Shown here: positions 27,354 to 35,794 of the stretch, piece by piece | Layout of the letters: each line of letters opens with the position of its first letter | Numbering within the stretch: the stretch's first letter is position 1 | Assembly (NCBI GenBank): GCA_027002825.1 | Contig: JALWZG010000096.1 | Coordinates: forward strand, 1-40,908 | Source of the DNA: Caldifarciminota bacterium | GTDB taxonomy: Bacteria > Hydrothermota > Hydrothermia > LBFQ01 | Reading direction: 5' to 3' | DNA: 40,908 bases | Program-made: the position numbers and the translations under genes | The notes under the pieces: generated by a model | What the model was told of the DNA's origin: nothing | What the model saw: the letters and a program-made list of their open reading frames with translations, nothing else | Databases searched by the model: none

Positions 27354-28526
27354 ATGAAACTGATAGAAAAGAGCCAGTACACGGTTTTGAAGGGGAACTA
27401 CGCCGTAGCTTACGGCGTAAAGCTGGCACGGGTGGAGGTGATCTCGGCCTACCCGATAACCCCCCAGACGACCATATCCGAAAAGCTGGCCGACATGACG
27501 GCCACGGGGGAGCTCAAGGCCCGCTTCATAACGGTTGAGTCCGAGCATTCGGCCATATCCGCCGTTATAGCGTCTTCTCTGGCCGGCGCCAGGTCTTTTA
27601 CGGCCACGGCCTCTCAGGGTCTGGCCCTCATGCACGAGATGCTCCACTGGGCCACCGGCGCCCGCGCCCCCGTCGTGATGGTTAACGTGAACAGGGCGCT
27701 CGCCCCCTCTTGGAACATCTGGACGGAGCAGACGGACTCCCTCGCCCAGAGGGACACGGGCTGGCTACAGATATACAACGAGTCCAATCAGGAGGTTCTG
27801 GACACAACCATTCTGGCCTTCAAGATAGCCGAGAGGGTGTACCTGCCCACGATGGTGGTCCTGGATGCCTTCATCCTATCTCACACGTCCGAGCCGGTTG
27901 AGATATATCCGCAGGAGCTGGTGGACGAGTTCCTGCCCCCCTACGAGCATCCCAACGCCATAAACTTTGACGATCCGAGGGCGATAGGGGCCTTCGCCCG
28001 CCCGGACTACTACATGGAGTTCAGGTACAACATTCAGAAGGCCCACGAGGAGGCCCTTCGTGTCTTCAAGGAGGAGACGGAGCTGTTCGCCGAGATGTTC
28101 GGCCGCAAGTACGACACGGTTGAGGAGTTCATGCTTGACGATGCGGATTACGTCTTAGTGCTGGCCGGTAGCACGGCCACGACCGCCAAGTACGCCGTGG
28201 CGCAGCTAAGGGAGAGGGGTGAGAAGGTCGGAATAATGAGGATAAAGCTCTTCAGGCCCTTCCCCGTTGAGGATGTGCGCAGGGTCCTTTCCGGAAGGAA
28301 AAAGGTGGCCGTGATAGACAGGAACCTATCCTTCGGCCACTCCGGGATATTCTACATGGAGACCAAGGCCGCCATGTACGGGGCCAAGGACAGGCCCCCC
28401 ATCTTCGGCTACGTGGCCGGTCTCGGAGGCAGGGACATCCGTCCGCAGGACATAATAGACATGTACGAGGACATGAAGCGCAGGGAGGAGCCTGAGAACA
28501 TAATTTGGAAGGGGGTAAGAGTATGA
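27354..28526 (+). CDS. porA: Pyruvate/2-oxoacid:ferredoxin oxidoreductase alpha subunit
   Basis: GNYAVAYGVKLARVEVISAYPITPQTTISEKLADM, SEHSAISAVIASSLAGARSFTATASQGLALMHE. Confidence 0.95.
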   Translation: MKLIEKSQYTVLKGNYAVAYGVKLARVEVISAYPITPQTTISEKLADMTATGELKARFITVESEHSAISAVIASSLAGARSFTATASQGLALMHEMLHWATGARAPVVMVNVNRALAPSWNIWTEQTDSLAQRDTGWLQIYNESNQEVLDTTILAFKIAERVYLPTMVVLDAFILSHTSEPVEIYPQELVDEFLPPYEHPNAINFDDPRAIGAFARPDYYMEFRYNIQKAHEEALRVFKEETELFAEMFGRKYDTVEEFMLDDADYVLVLAGSTATTAKYAVAQLRERGEKVGIMRIKLFRPFPVEDVRRVLSGRKKVAVIDRNLSFGHSGIFYMETKAAMYGAKDRPPIFGYVAGLGGRDIRPQDIIDMYEDMKRREEPENIIWKGVRV

Positions 28527-29470
28527 GCTGGGCATGGGTAGAGGTAAAACCCAACGAAAACGACCTGTTGCACCCTGGCCACCTCGCGTGCCAGGGTTGT
28601 GGCGCGACCATAACGGCGCGCCTTGCGCTAAAGGTTTTCGGCAAAAACGCCGTTTTCGTGATACCGGCATCCTGCTGGAGTGTAATAGACGGGGCCTGGC
28701 CCCAGCACGCCCTTCAGATACCCGTATTCCACACCGCCTTTGAAACGGCAGCCATAGCCGCTACGGGCATTCGGGCGGCCCTTGACATGAAAGGCAGGCA
28801 CGACGTCCACGTCGTTGCGTGGGCCGGAGACGGAGGCACGTTTGATATTGGCCTTCAGGCCCTCTCCGGAGCCGCCGAGAGGAACGAGAACATCATATAC
28901 ATCACCTACGATAACGAGGCCTACATGAACACGGGAATACAGAGGTCCTCGTCCACACCTCTGGGGGCCTGGACTACGACGACGCCCGACGAGAGGCCGG
29001 AGGACAGACCCAAGAAGAACATGATGGAGATACTGGCCGCCCACAGGGTACCTTACGCCGCCACCGCCAGCATAGCCTATCCGGATGATTTCATACGCAA
29101 GTTAAAGAAGGCCACGCAGATAAAGGGGTTCAGGTTCATACACGTCTTCTCCCCCTGCCCGCCCGGATGGAAGATGGCATCCAACCTCTCCGTGAGGGTG
29201 GCCCGCATGGCCGTTGAGACCAAGGTCTTCCCCCTCTACGAGATAGAGGACGGTGAGGTCTACACCATCACCCACTGGCCCAAGGGCCTGCCCGTTGAGG
29301 AGTACTTCAAGCTTCAGGGCAGGTTTAAGCCCGTGCTGAAGGACCCCGAGAGGTTGGCCTACGTCCAGAGGTACATAGAGGCCCAGTGGGAAAGGCTGGT
29401 CAGACTGCACGAGGCAAGCCACGGCTACCTTCCCGAAGAGGCGAGGGCGACGCTGAGAAGCGCTATATAG
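28523..29470 (+). CDS. porB: Pyruvate/2-oxoacid:ferredoxin oxidoreductase beta subunit
   Basis: HLACQGCGATITARLALK, AWAGDGGTFDIGLQALSGAAERNENIIYITYDNEAYMNTGIQRSSSTP; ATGA overlap with porA. Confidence 0.95.
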   Translation: MSWAWVEVKPNENDLLHPGHLACQGCGATITARLALKVFGKNAVFVIPASCWSVIDGAWPQHALQIPVFHTAFETAAIAATGIRAALDMKGRHDVHVVAWAGDGGTFDIGLQALSGAAERNENIIYITYDNEAYMNTGIQRSSSTPLGAWTTTTPDERPEDRPKKNMMEILAAHRVPYAATASIAYPDDFIRKLKKATQIKGFRFIHVFSPCPPGWKMASNLSVRVARMAVETKVFPLYEIEDGEVYTITHWPKGLPVEEYFKLQGRFKPVLKDPERLAYVQRYIEAQWERLVRLHEASHGYLPEEARATLRSAI

Positions 29471-29488
29471 GATGGGGGTTTGTGATAA

Positions 29489-29517
29489 AAGGGGGGGCAA
29501 ACGCCCCCCTTTTTTTG
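29489..29517 (+). terminator. Rho-independent terminator of the POR operon
   Basis: aggggggg caaac gcccccc ttttttt. Confidence 0.92.
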
Positions 29518-29565
29518 TTTGGGGAGTCCCACAGAAACGGTTTTCACCTATAAAATACCTACCCT

Positions 29566-29859
29566 ATGAGGAAGATCTCAGCACTTTTCGTTGCGGCAGC
29601 TTTTGTGGGTTTTGGTGGGTGCTTCCAGCAAGACGCTGCGCAGAAGATAGAGGAGATAGAGGGTAGGATATCCGCCATAGAGGAGCAGCTGGGAGAGATA
29701 GAATCCCTCTCCAACCGCCTGGAGGAGCTGGAGAGCAAGCTGAACGAGCTCATGGCGGAGGAGAAGGAAGAGCATGAAAAGGCGGAGAAGAAGACGGGTT
29801 CTACGCCCGCTTCCAAGCCCAAGCCCAAGAAACAGCCCAAGCCTGGAAAGGTTAAGTAA
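29566..29859 (+). CDS. Coiled-coil lipoprotein with Lys/Pro-rich tail
   Basis: MRKISALFVAAAFVGFGGC; heptad-rich KIEEIEGRISAIEEQLGEIESLSNRLEELESKLNELM; tail PKPKKQPKPGK; TAAAAT 29551-29556, 9 nt before the ATG. Confidence 0.75.
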   Translation: MRKISALFVAAAFVGFGGCFQQDAAQKIEEIEGRISAIEEQLGEIESLSNRLEELESKLNELMAEEKEEHEKAEKKTGSTPASKPKPKKQPKPGKVK

Positions 29860-29877
29860 AAAAAGGAGGTGAAAGCC

Positions 29878-30642
29878 ATGAAAAGGTTGACGTTTGTTTT
29901 TCCTGTAATCGCGTTTGCGGCTTTTGCTGCGGGATGTAAAAATGGTGTTTCCGGTAATCCCGATGTGACGGCCAAGGCCACAAACAGCGGAGCGGATCTC
30001 CTGCTCGTATGGGCCACCGTTGAGGGCGCCAGCGAGTACACCATATACGGGGACGGTAACGAGATCGCGACCACGTCGGATACGTCCTACACCATATCCG
30101 GTGGTGCTAACTCCGTTTACGCGGAGGTCAAGGTTTGCGCCAACGGCAACGAGAACTGTACGTCGGTTGATCTCCGCCCATGGAGCGGTCAGGTTACGAA
30201 TCTCTGCTACAGCACGGAAAGCGGCTGTCCCTCTTGGGTAAAGATAGACTTCGGTGGTCCCTCGCTTAACGCCCTGCAGCAGGCAGATGTAGATCCGAAC
30301 GCCCCCAACACAGGCTACTTTATCATCTACAGCGACGGCAGTGTGGTTCAGTTCCAAGATGCGAGTGAGACCTCAAAAGGTCAGGCCAAGATGGAGCTCG
30401 CATTTACGGACAACACGACATCCTCTTTTGCACCTCCTTCCGGAAGCTACAACACGATTCGTGACGTTTCCCAGGACGGCACGTACATCTTCTGGGCGGA
30501 TAACACGTCCACGGGTTATGGCAACATGGACGAGAACGACTACTTTGGCGTTGTAAAGGTGGACAACCTCAGCAACACCGATACCGACCTGACCATATAC
30601 GTCCAGGACAAGGTTCCCGGTCTGCGCTGGCTGAAGAAGTAA
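29878..30642 (+). CDS. Lipoprotein with FN3-like N-terminal region, 254 aa
   Basis: MKRLTFVFPVIAFAAFAAGC lipobox; strong SD GGAGGTGA upstream; LLLVWATVEGASEYTIYGDGNEI. Confidence 0.75.
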   Translation: MKRLTFVFPVIAFAAFAAGCKNGVSGNPDVTAKATNSGADLLLVWATVEGASEYTIYGDGNEIATTSDTSYTISGGANSVYAEVKVCANGNENCTSVDLRPWSGQVTNLCYSTESGCPSWVKIDFGGPSLNALQQADVDPNAPNTGYFIIYSDGSVVQFQDASETSKGQAKMELAFTDNTTSSFAPPSGSYNTIRDVSQDGTYIFWADNTSTGYGNMDENDYFGVVKVDNLSNTDTDLTIYVQDKVPGLRWLKK

Positions 30643-30665
30643 AATCCGGACGCGAAAATGGGTGA

Positions 30666-30690
30666 GGGGGCCGTTCGGCCCCCTTTTTTT
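30666..30690 (+). terminator. Rho-independent terminator
   Basis: gggggccgttcggcccccttttttt. Confidence 0.92.
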
Positions 30691-30712
30691 GTTTCCACCT
30701 TAAAATAGGGGG

Positions 30713-30967
30713 ATGAAGAGGATACCCCTTTTCGGTTTCCTTTTTATCGTGGGATGTGCGACAGTTCCACAGTCCTATGTTGAGCGTCTAAAAAGGCTTG
30801 AGAGGGAGGTTGAGGAGCTCAGGCAAGAAAACAAAGAGCTCCTGGAGGAGGCGAGGAGGTTGAGGGAGGCCACCAAAAGGTCCGAGGAGTACGAGAAGAG
30901 GATAAGGGATTTCGTGAACGAGGAAAGACAAAGGAAAGGAATGCACAAGGCTCCGAGGGTGAAATAG
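30713..30967 (+). CDS. Small coiled-coil lipoprotein, 84 aa
   Basis: MKRIPLFGFLFIVGCATVPQSYVERLKRLEREVEELRQENKELLEEA; TAAAAT 30701-30706, 6 nt before the ATG. Confidence 0.75.
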   Translation: MKRIPLFGFLFIVGCATVPQSYVERLKRLEREVEELRQENKELLEEARRLREATKRSEEYEKRIRDFVNEERQRKGMHKAPRVK

Positions 30968-30998
30968 CGGAATAATCCACCCTTAGAATAAGCGGCTT

Positions 30999-31538
30999 AT
31001 GAGCCTGTACGAGAGGTACAAGAAGGAGATCCGGCCCAAACTCGCAAAAGAGCTTGGCCTTAACATAATGGCCGTGCCGAGGATAGAGAAGGTGGTGGTG
31101 CATGTGGGTTGGGGAAGGGAGGCCCTTGAGGACCCCAAGTCCCTTGAGGTGGTGGCCAAAGACCTCGCCATTATAACGGGACAGAAACCCATTATAACCC
31201 GCGCCCGCAGGCACGTCGCACAGTTCAAACTCCGCAAAGGCACACCCATAGGTGTGAAGGTCACCCTGCGTGGGAAACGGGCGTACGACTTCCTTGAGAG
31301 GTTGATAAACTTTGCCCTTCCACGTGTCAGGGACTTCAGGGGCCTGCCCAAGGACAGGTTTGACGGCAGGGGGAGCTACAACTTCGGCCTGGACGAACAC
31401 ACCGCTTTCCCGGAGATAGAGATAGACAAGGTCCAGAGGGTCTTCGGCATGGACATAAACATCGTCACGAGCGCGGACAACGACGAGCTCGCCTACAGGC
31501 TGCTTGAGGCCCTGGGATTTCCCTTCGCACGCTCATAA
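30999..31538 (+). CDS. rplE: 50S ribosomal protein L5
   Basis: MSLYERYKKEIRPKLAKELGLNIMAVPRIEKVVVHVGWG, TGQKPIITRARRHVAQFKLRKGTPIGVKVTLRG, DIVVTSA-type end DINIVTSADNDELAYRLLEALGFPF; TAGAAT 30984-30989. Confidence 0.95.
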   Translation: MSLYERYKKEIRPKLAKELGLNIMAVPRIEKVVVHVGWGREALEDPKSLEVVAKDLAIITGQKPIITRARRHVAQFKLRKGTPIGVKVTLRGKRAYDFLERLINFALPRVRDFRGLPKDRFDGRGSYNFGLDEHTAFPEIEIDKVQRVFGMDINIVTSADNDELAYRLLEALGFPFARS

Positions 31539-31559
31539 CCCACCTTAAAATGCCTTACC

Positions 31560-32957
31560 ATGTTTGGAAGGATATTGGCAATCGCCGGTTTTGTGATACT
31601 CCTGAGCTGTTCAACGACAGGTGGAAAGATGGATAGGACGGCTTCCCGGAAACCCATAACGGTTCAACCCCTCGTGAAGAAGGAGAAGACCCTACCAAAC
31701 GGCCTGCACATAATAGCAGTTAAGAAGGACAAGCTACCCATATTCCAGATGCAGCTGACCATAAAGGCCGGTTCCCTCCTCGATCCAGAGGGCAAAGAGG
31801 GTCTGGCCAACCTCGTAGGTGTGATGGTGGACGAGGGGACAAAGACGAAGACCTCCGAGGAGATAGCGGCTTACATAGAGGATCTGGGGGGTTCTTTCGG
31901 CGTAAGCGTGGGCAGGACCTACTCCGAGGTTTCGGTGAGGTGTCTGACATCCGACGTGGACTCCATGCTGAGCATAACGGCCGAGATCGTCATAGACCCC
32001 ACATTTCCGGAAAAGGAGTTCAAAAGGGAGAGGGACAGGGAGATCACGTCCATACAGAACAACATGAGCAATCCCAACTACGTTGCCTTTGTTCGCCTGT
32101 ACGAGCTCCTCTACGAGGGAACTCCACTCGCCCATCCGTCCGAGGGTTATGTGTCCTCCCTTAAGAACCTGAAGAGGGAGGACCTTGTTGAATTCCACAG
32201 GAAGTACTGGAGGCCGGACATCTCCTATGTGGTAGTGGTGTCCGCTCTTGAACCCGAAGAGGCCATAGCCAAGGTTGAGAGGTACTTCTCCAGGTGGGAA
32301 AGGGGGAACGTGGAGTTGCCGGACATCCCCCGGTTTCACAGGAGAAAGGTCGTTGAGATAAAACACATGCCCGGTCTCAACCAGGCCTACGTCAGGCTTT
32401 CGGCGTTTGTGGATATACAGAGGAACTCTCCGGACTGGAACGCCCTGAGGGTTGCGAACTACATACTCGGAGGTTCCGGATTCTCAAGCAGGATACTCAA
32501 AAAGATAAGGGTTGAAAAGGGCTATGCGTACTCCGCCTACTCCTATGTAATGCCAAACGTGGTCTGGAAGGATCAGAAACTGCCCTCGGTTTTCATAGCG
32601 GGGTTTGAGAGCAGGACGGAATCGGCAGAGGACGCCACACTTCTCCTCCTTAACATCATAAGGGAGGCGAAGGAAAAGGGCTTCACCGAGGAGGAGCTCA
32701 ACGCCGCCAAGAGTTTTTACTCCGGGTACATAGCCCGAACCTCGGAGACCTACTCTCAGGTGGCCGGTCTCATATCCACCCAGTACGAGCATAAACTCCC
32801 GGACATGTTCTGGTTGAAAGAGGTTGAGAGGATAAAGGGTTTGACACTTGAGGAGGTGAACGAGGCCGCCCGGAAGTACCTGAACACGGAGGATTACGTT
32901 CTGTTGATTTTGACGGATACGACGAGGTTCAAGGCGAGTAGGATAAAGCAACCGTAA
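31560..32957 (+). CDS. M16-family peptidase-like lipoprotein, apparently non-catalytic
   Basis: LPNGLHIIAVKKDKLPIFQMQLTIKAGSLLDPEGKEGLANLVGVMVDEGT; the HxxEH position reads NLVGV; TAAAAT 31546-31551. Confidence 0.88.
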   Translation: MFGRILAIAGFVILLSCSTTGGKMDRTASRKPITVQPLVKKEKTLPNGLHIIAVKKDKLPIFQMQLTIKAGSLLDPEGKEGLANLVGVMVDEGTKTKTSEEIAAYIEDLGGSFGVSVGRTYSEVSVRCLTSDVDSMLSITAEIVIDPTFPEKEFKRERDREITSIQNNMSNPNYVAFVRLYELLYEGTPLAHPSEGYVSSLKNLKREDLVEFHRKYWRPDISYVVVVSALEPEEAIAKVERYFSRWERGNVELPDIPRFHRRKVVEIKHMPGLNQAYVRLSAFVDIQRNSPDWNALRVANYILGGSGFSSRILKKIRVEKGYAYSAYSYVMPNVVWKDQKLPSVFIAGFESRTESAEDATLLLLNIIREAKEKGFTEEELNAAKSFYSGYIARTSETYSQVAGLISTQYEHKLPDMFWLKEVERIKGLTLEEVNEAARKYLNTEDYVLLILTDTTRFKASRIKQP

Positions 32958-33038
32958 ATCACCATCTGAACGCTCCGCAAAGAGGCGATTAACGGCATCG
33001 GGGCTTTCCTTTCCACGCAGGATGGTAAAATTGTTGAT

Positions 33039-33068
33039 ATGTGGGCTATACGCCTTTATAATAGATAG
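33039..33068 (+). other. Possible leader micro-ORF MWAIRLYNR*
   Basis: TAAAAT 33026-33031 lies 7 nt before ATG 33039; its TAG (33066-33068) directly abuts GTG 33069. Confidence 0.25.
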
Positions 33069-33920
33069 GTGCATCCAATAGCGGTTCTCTACTATCTTGC
33101 GAAAAAAAGGGAGAGCGGTAGGTTTCAGTTCGTCCCGGCCGACGGTAAAAACTACGGTGTTGTGAAGCTGGAGCTCGTAGATGGAAACCTCGTGGGATTT
33201 GACACGACGTGGGGAGCCGCGGTCGAAAATCTGGGTCGTATGCTCAAGTGGGAGAAGGCCCTGGTGAAAACCTTTGATATAACGTCAAGTACGAACATCG
33301 TTAGGATCTTCGTTCCGAGGGATGAGCTACTCGCCAGAATAGTCAGGTTTGACGTGGAAAGGATGCTTCCCAACCTGAGGGATCCCTCACCGGAGGAGCT
33401 GGTCGCCCTTTTGAAGACGAGGATCGGAAAGAGGATGTCCGCCACCTCGGATCTCATAAGGAAGGTGGAGGAGGGTGTGGAGATGGGTAGTTTTGTACTT
33501 CAGAGCGACAGGGGATACCTCTCCGTGATCCTCACCGGGAAGAGGGTATGCACCCTCAAGTTGAACGACGGTGTGAGGAGGATTTCACCGGAGGATTTCC
33601 CGTATGAAGACGCCCAGATCATAAAGATGGATCACCTCTTCGCCGTGAGCGGTTCAACCCCTCTGTTCACGGAGAGCAGGATCGTACCCAAGGAGGACAT
33701 ACTCCCCACGGTCAAACGCCTGAAATCCTCCCCCTCCTCCATATGGCACATGATCTTAGAGGTGGGGCACCGGGTTTACGTGTCCGTCCTCGGGTACAGG
33801 GGTGTCTTTTTGGGGGTGATACTGAGTGAGGGGGATGACGTGAAGGTGTACGATGAATCCGCTCTGAAGGTCATTTTGGAAAAGTTTGAAGTCAAAGGGA
33901 GGTTGAGTGAATATGCCTAA
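33069..33920 (+). CDS. Uncharacterised protein, possibly DUF4388-related
   Basis: HPIAVLYYLAKKRESGRFQFVPADGKNYGVVKLELVDGNLVGFD; TATAAT 33057-33062, 6 nt before the GTG. Confidence 0.65.
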   Translation: MHPIAVLYYLAKKRESGRFQFVPADGKNYGVVKLELVDGNLVGFDTTWGAAVENLGRMLKWEKALVKTFDITSSTNIVRIFVPRDELLARIVRFDVERMLPNLRDPSPEELVALLKTRIGKRMSATSDLIRKVEEGVEMGSFVLQSDRGYLSVILTGKRVCTLKLNDGVRRISPEDFPYEDAQIIKMDHLFAVSGSTPLFTESRIVPKEDILPTVKRLKSSPSSIWHMILEVGHRVYVSVLGYRGVFLGVILSEGDDVKVYDESALKVILEKFEVKGRLSEYA

Positions 33921-34584
33921 GATATGCGTGGCTTTAAATACCAACTCTTGGGATAAAGCATTTGAGATGGTGGAGATCCTGAAAGGAGAGGTTGACGTGT
34001 TTAAGGTAGGACTCCCCCTCTATCTGACGGAGAACGGGCGTTCAAACACAGAGAGGCTGATCCAGAACGGCCTAAGCGTCTTCTTGGACCTAAAGCTCCA
34101 CGATATACCCTCCGTGGTGGCCAAAACGGTTGAAACCCTTCCCGCCGTGGATTACCTTACAGTCCATCTCCTCGGTGGTAGCGAAATGCTCAAGGCGGCC
34201 GTTGAAACGAGACCGGATATAAAGATCCTCGGTGTCTCCATCCTGACGAGTCTTCCTAAGGAGGAGAGCCGTGAGGTCCTCAGGAGGTCAAGGAAAGGCC
34301 TGATCCTATCCCTGAGCAGGATAGCCATGGAAGGTGGCGCCTGGGGCATAGTCGTTCCGGGGGACGGTCTGGCGCGCATCGTGAGGCGGTACTTCAAGTT
34401 CATATCCATCGCCGTTCCCGGTATACGTATGAGGAGGAAGCCGGACGATCACAAGTGGGTCACCCACCCCAAATCCCTCACCTGGCTCAAGGACGAGGAC
34501 ATGATCATAGTCGGGCGGGAGATAACCAACTCCAAAAACCCCCTGAACACGTTGAGGAGGTTGAAATCCCACTTCCAGCGGTAG
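33913..34584 (+). CDS. pyrF: Orotidine 5'-phosphate decarboxylase
   Basis: ICVALNTNSWDKAFEM, VFLDLKLHDIPSVVAKTVE (DxKxxDI), AVPGIR, IIVGREITNSKNP. Confidence 0.9.
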   Translation: MPKICVALNTNSWDKAFEMVEILKGEVDVFKVGLPLYLTENGRSNTERLIQNGLSVFLDLKLHDIPSVVAKTVETLPAVDYLTVHLLGGSEMLKAAVETRPDIKILGVSILTSLPKEESREVLRRSRKGLILSLSRIAMEGGAWGIVVPGDGLARIVRRYFKFISIAVPGIRMRRKPDDHKWVTHPKSLTWLKDEDMIIVGREITNSKNPLNTLRRLKSHFQR

Positions 34585-34594
34585 AATAGGGGGA

Positions 34595-35794
34595 ATGAGG
34601 TTCAAGGAACACTTCCCGGCGATTGAGGATGGTTTGGTGTACTTGGACTCCGGGGCCACGTCCCTGAAGCCCAAACCCGTAATTGACGCCCTTACACGCT
34701 ACTACTACGGGTTTCCCGCAAACGTCCACAGGGGGGCCTATCCCTGGGCGGATAGGGCTACACGGGAGTACGAATCGGCGCGGGAGAAGGTGGCCAACCT
34801 CATCCACGCACGACCGGAGGAGGTGGTGTTCACCAAGAACGCCACGGAAGCCCTGAACCTCGCCGCCTCCATACTGGCCAACCGCATCGGAAAGGGGGAC
34901 AGGGTACTGGTGAGCGTAATGGAACATCACGCCAACTTCCTACCCTGGATGAGGTTGGCGAGGGAGAGGGGAGCGGAGTTCGTCGTCTTCAACATAACGC
35001 CCGAAGGGTATGTGGACCTAAAGGACTTTGAGAGAAAGCTGACGGGGAACACCAAAATCCTCGCCCTGACCATGACGTCCAACGTCCTCGGAACCGTTCC
35101 CCCGTTCAAGGAGATGGCCAAAATGGCGAAGGACATGGGGGCCTTTGTCGTCCTTGACGGTGCGCAGTACCTACCCCACCACAGGGTGAGGGTGAGGAGT
35201 ACGGGTGCGGATTTCATAGCCTTCTCAGGACACAAGGTGTTCGGACCTATGGGTACGGGCTTCCTGTGGGGCAGGGAGGAGATCCTAAGGGAAGGGAGGC
35301 CTCTCCTTGTCGGTGGTAGCATGATAAGGGATGTGAGCGTGGACGGGTACGAGATGGAGGACACACCCCAGAGGTACGAGGCGGGCACCCCCAACGTCGC
35401 CGGCGTTATAGGTCTTGGGGCAGCGGCCGACTTCATAACGTCCATAGGGTACGAGGAGATAGAAAGGCGGGAAAAGGAGCTCACATCCAAACTCTACCAC
35501 ACACTGAGGGGGATTGAAGGCGTTGAGATATACGGACCTCCACCGGAGGACAGGGGTGCGCTCATCAGCTTCAACCTGAAAGGGGTACACCCCCACGATG
35601 TGGCCTGGTATCTCGGAGAGCTCGGCATAATGCTCAGATCCGGAGGACACTGCGCCCATCCCCTGCACAAGTTCCTGAAAATCCCCTACAACCAGAGCGT
35701 CAGGGCGAGCCTCTCGTTTTTCAACGACGAGGAGGACATAGAAAGACTGGCGGAAGGCATAGAAAGGGTGAAAAAGGCCTTCAGGTTGACGTGA
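34595..35794 (+). CDS. sufS: Cysteine desulfurase, SufS family
   Basis: YLDSGATSLKPKPVIDAL, FTKNATEALNLAA, SVMEHHANFLPW, DFIAFSGHKVFGPMGTGFLWG, RSGGHCAHP; TAGAAT 34582-34587. Confidence 0.94.
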   Translation: MRFKEHFPAIEDGLVYLDSGATSLKPKPVIDALTRYYYGFPANVHRGAYPWADRATREYESAREKVANLIHARPEEVVFTKNATEALNLAASILANRIGKGDRVLVSVMEHHANFLPWMRLARERGAEFVVFNITPEGYVDLKDFERKLTGNTKILALTMTSNVLGTVPPFKEMAKMAKDMGAFVVLDGAQYLPHHRVRVRSTGADFIAFSGHKVFGPMGTGFLWGREEILREGRPLLVGGSMIRDVSVDGYEMEDTPQRYEAGTPNVAGVIGLGAAADFITSIGYEEIERREKELTSKLYHTLRGIEGVEIYGPPPEDRGALISFNLKGVHPHDVAWYLGELGIMLRSGGHCAHPLHKFLKIPYNQSVRASLSFFNDEEDIERLAEGIERVKKAFRLT

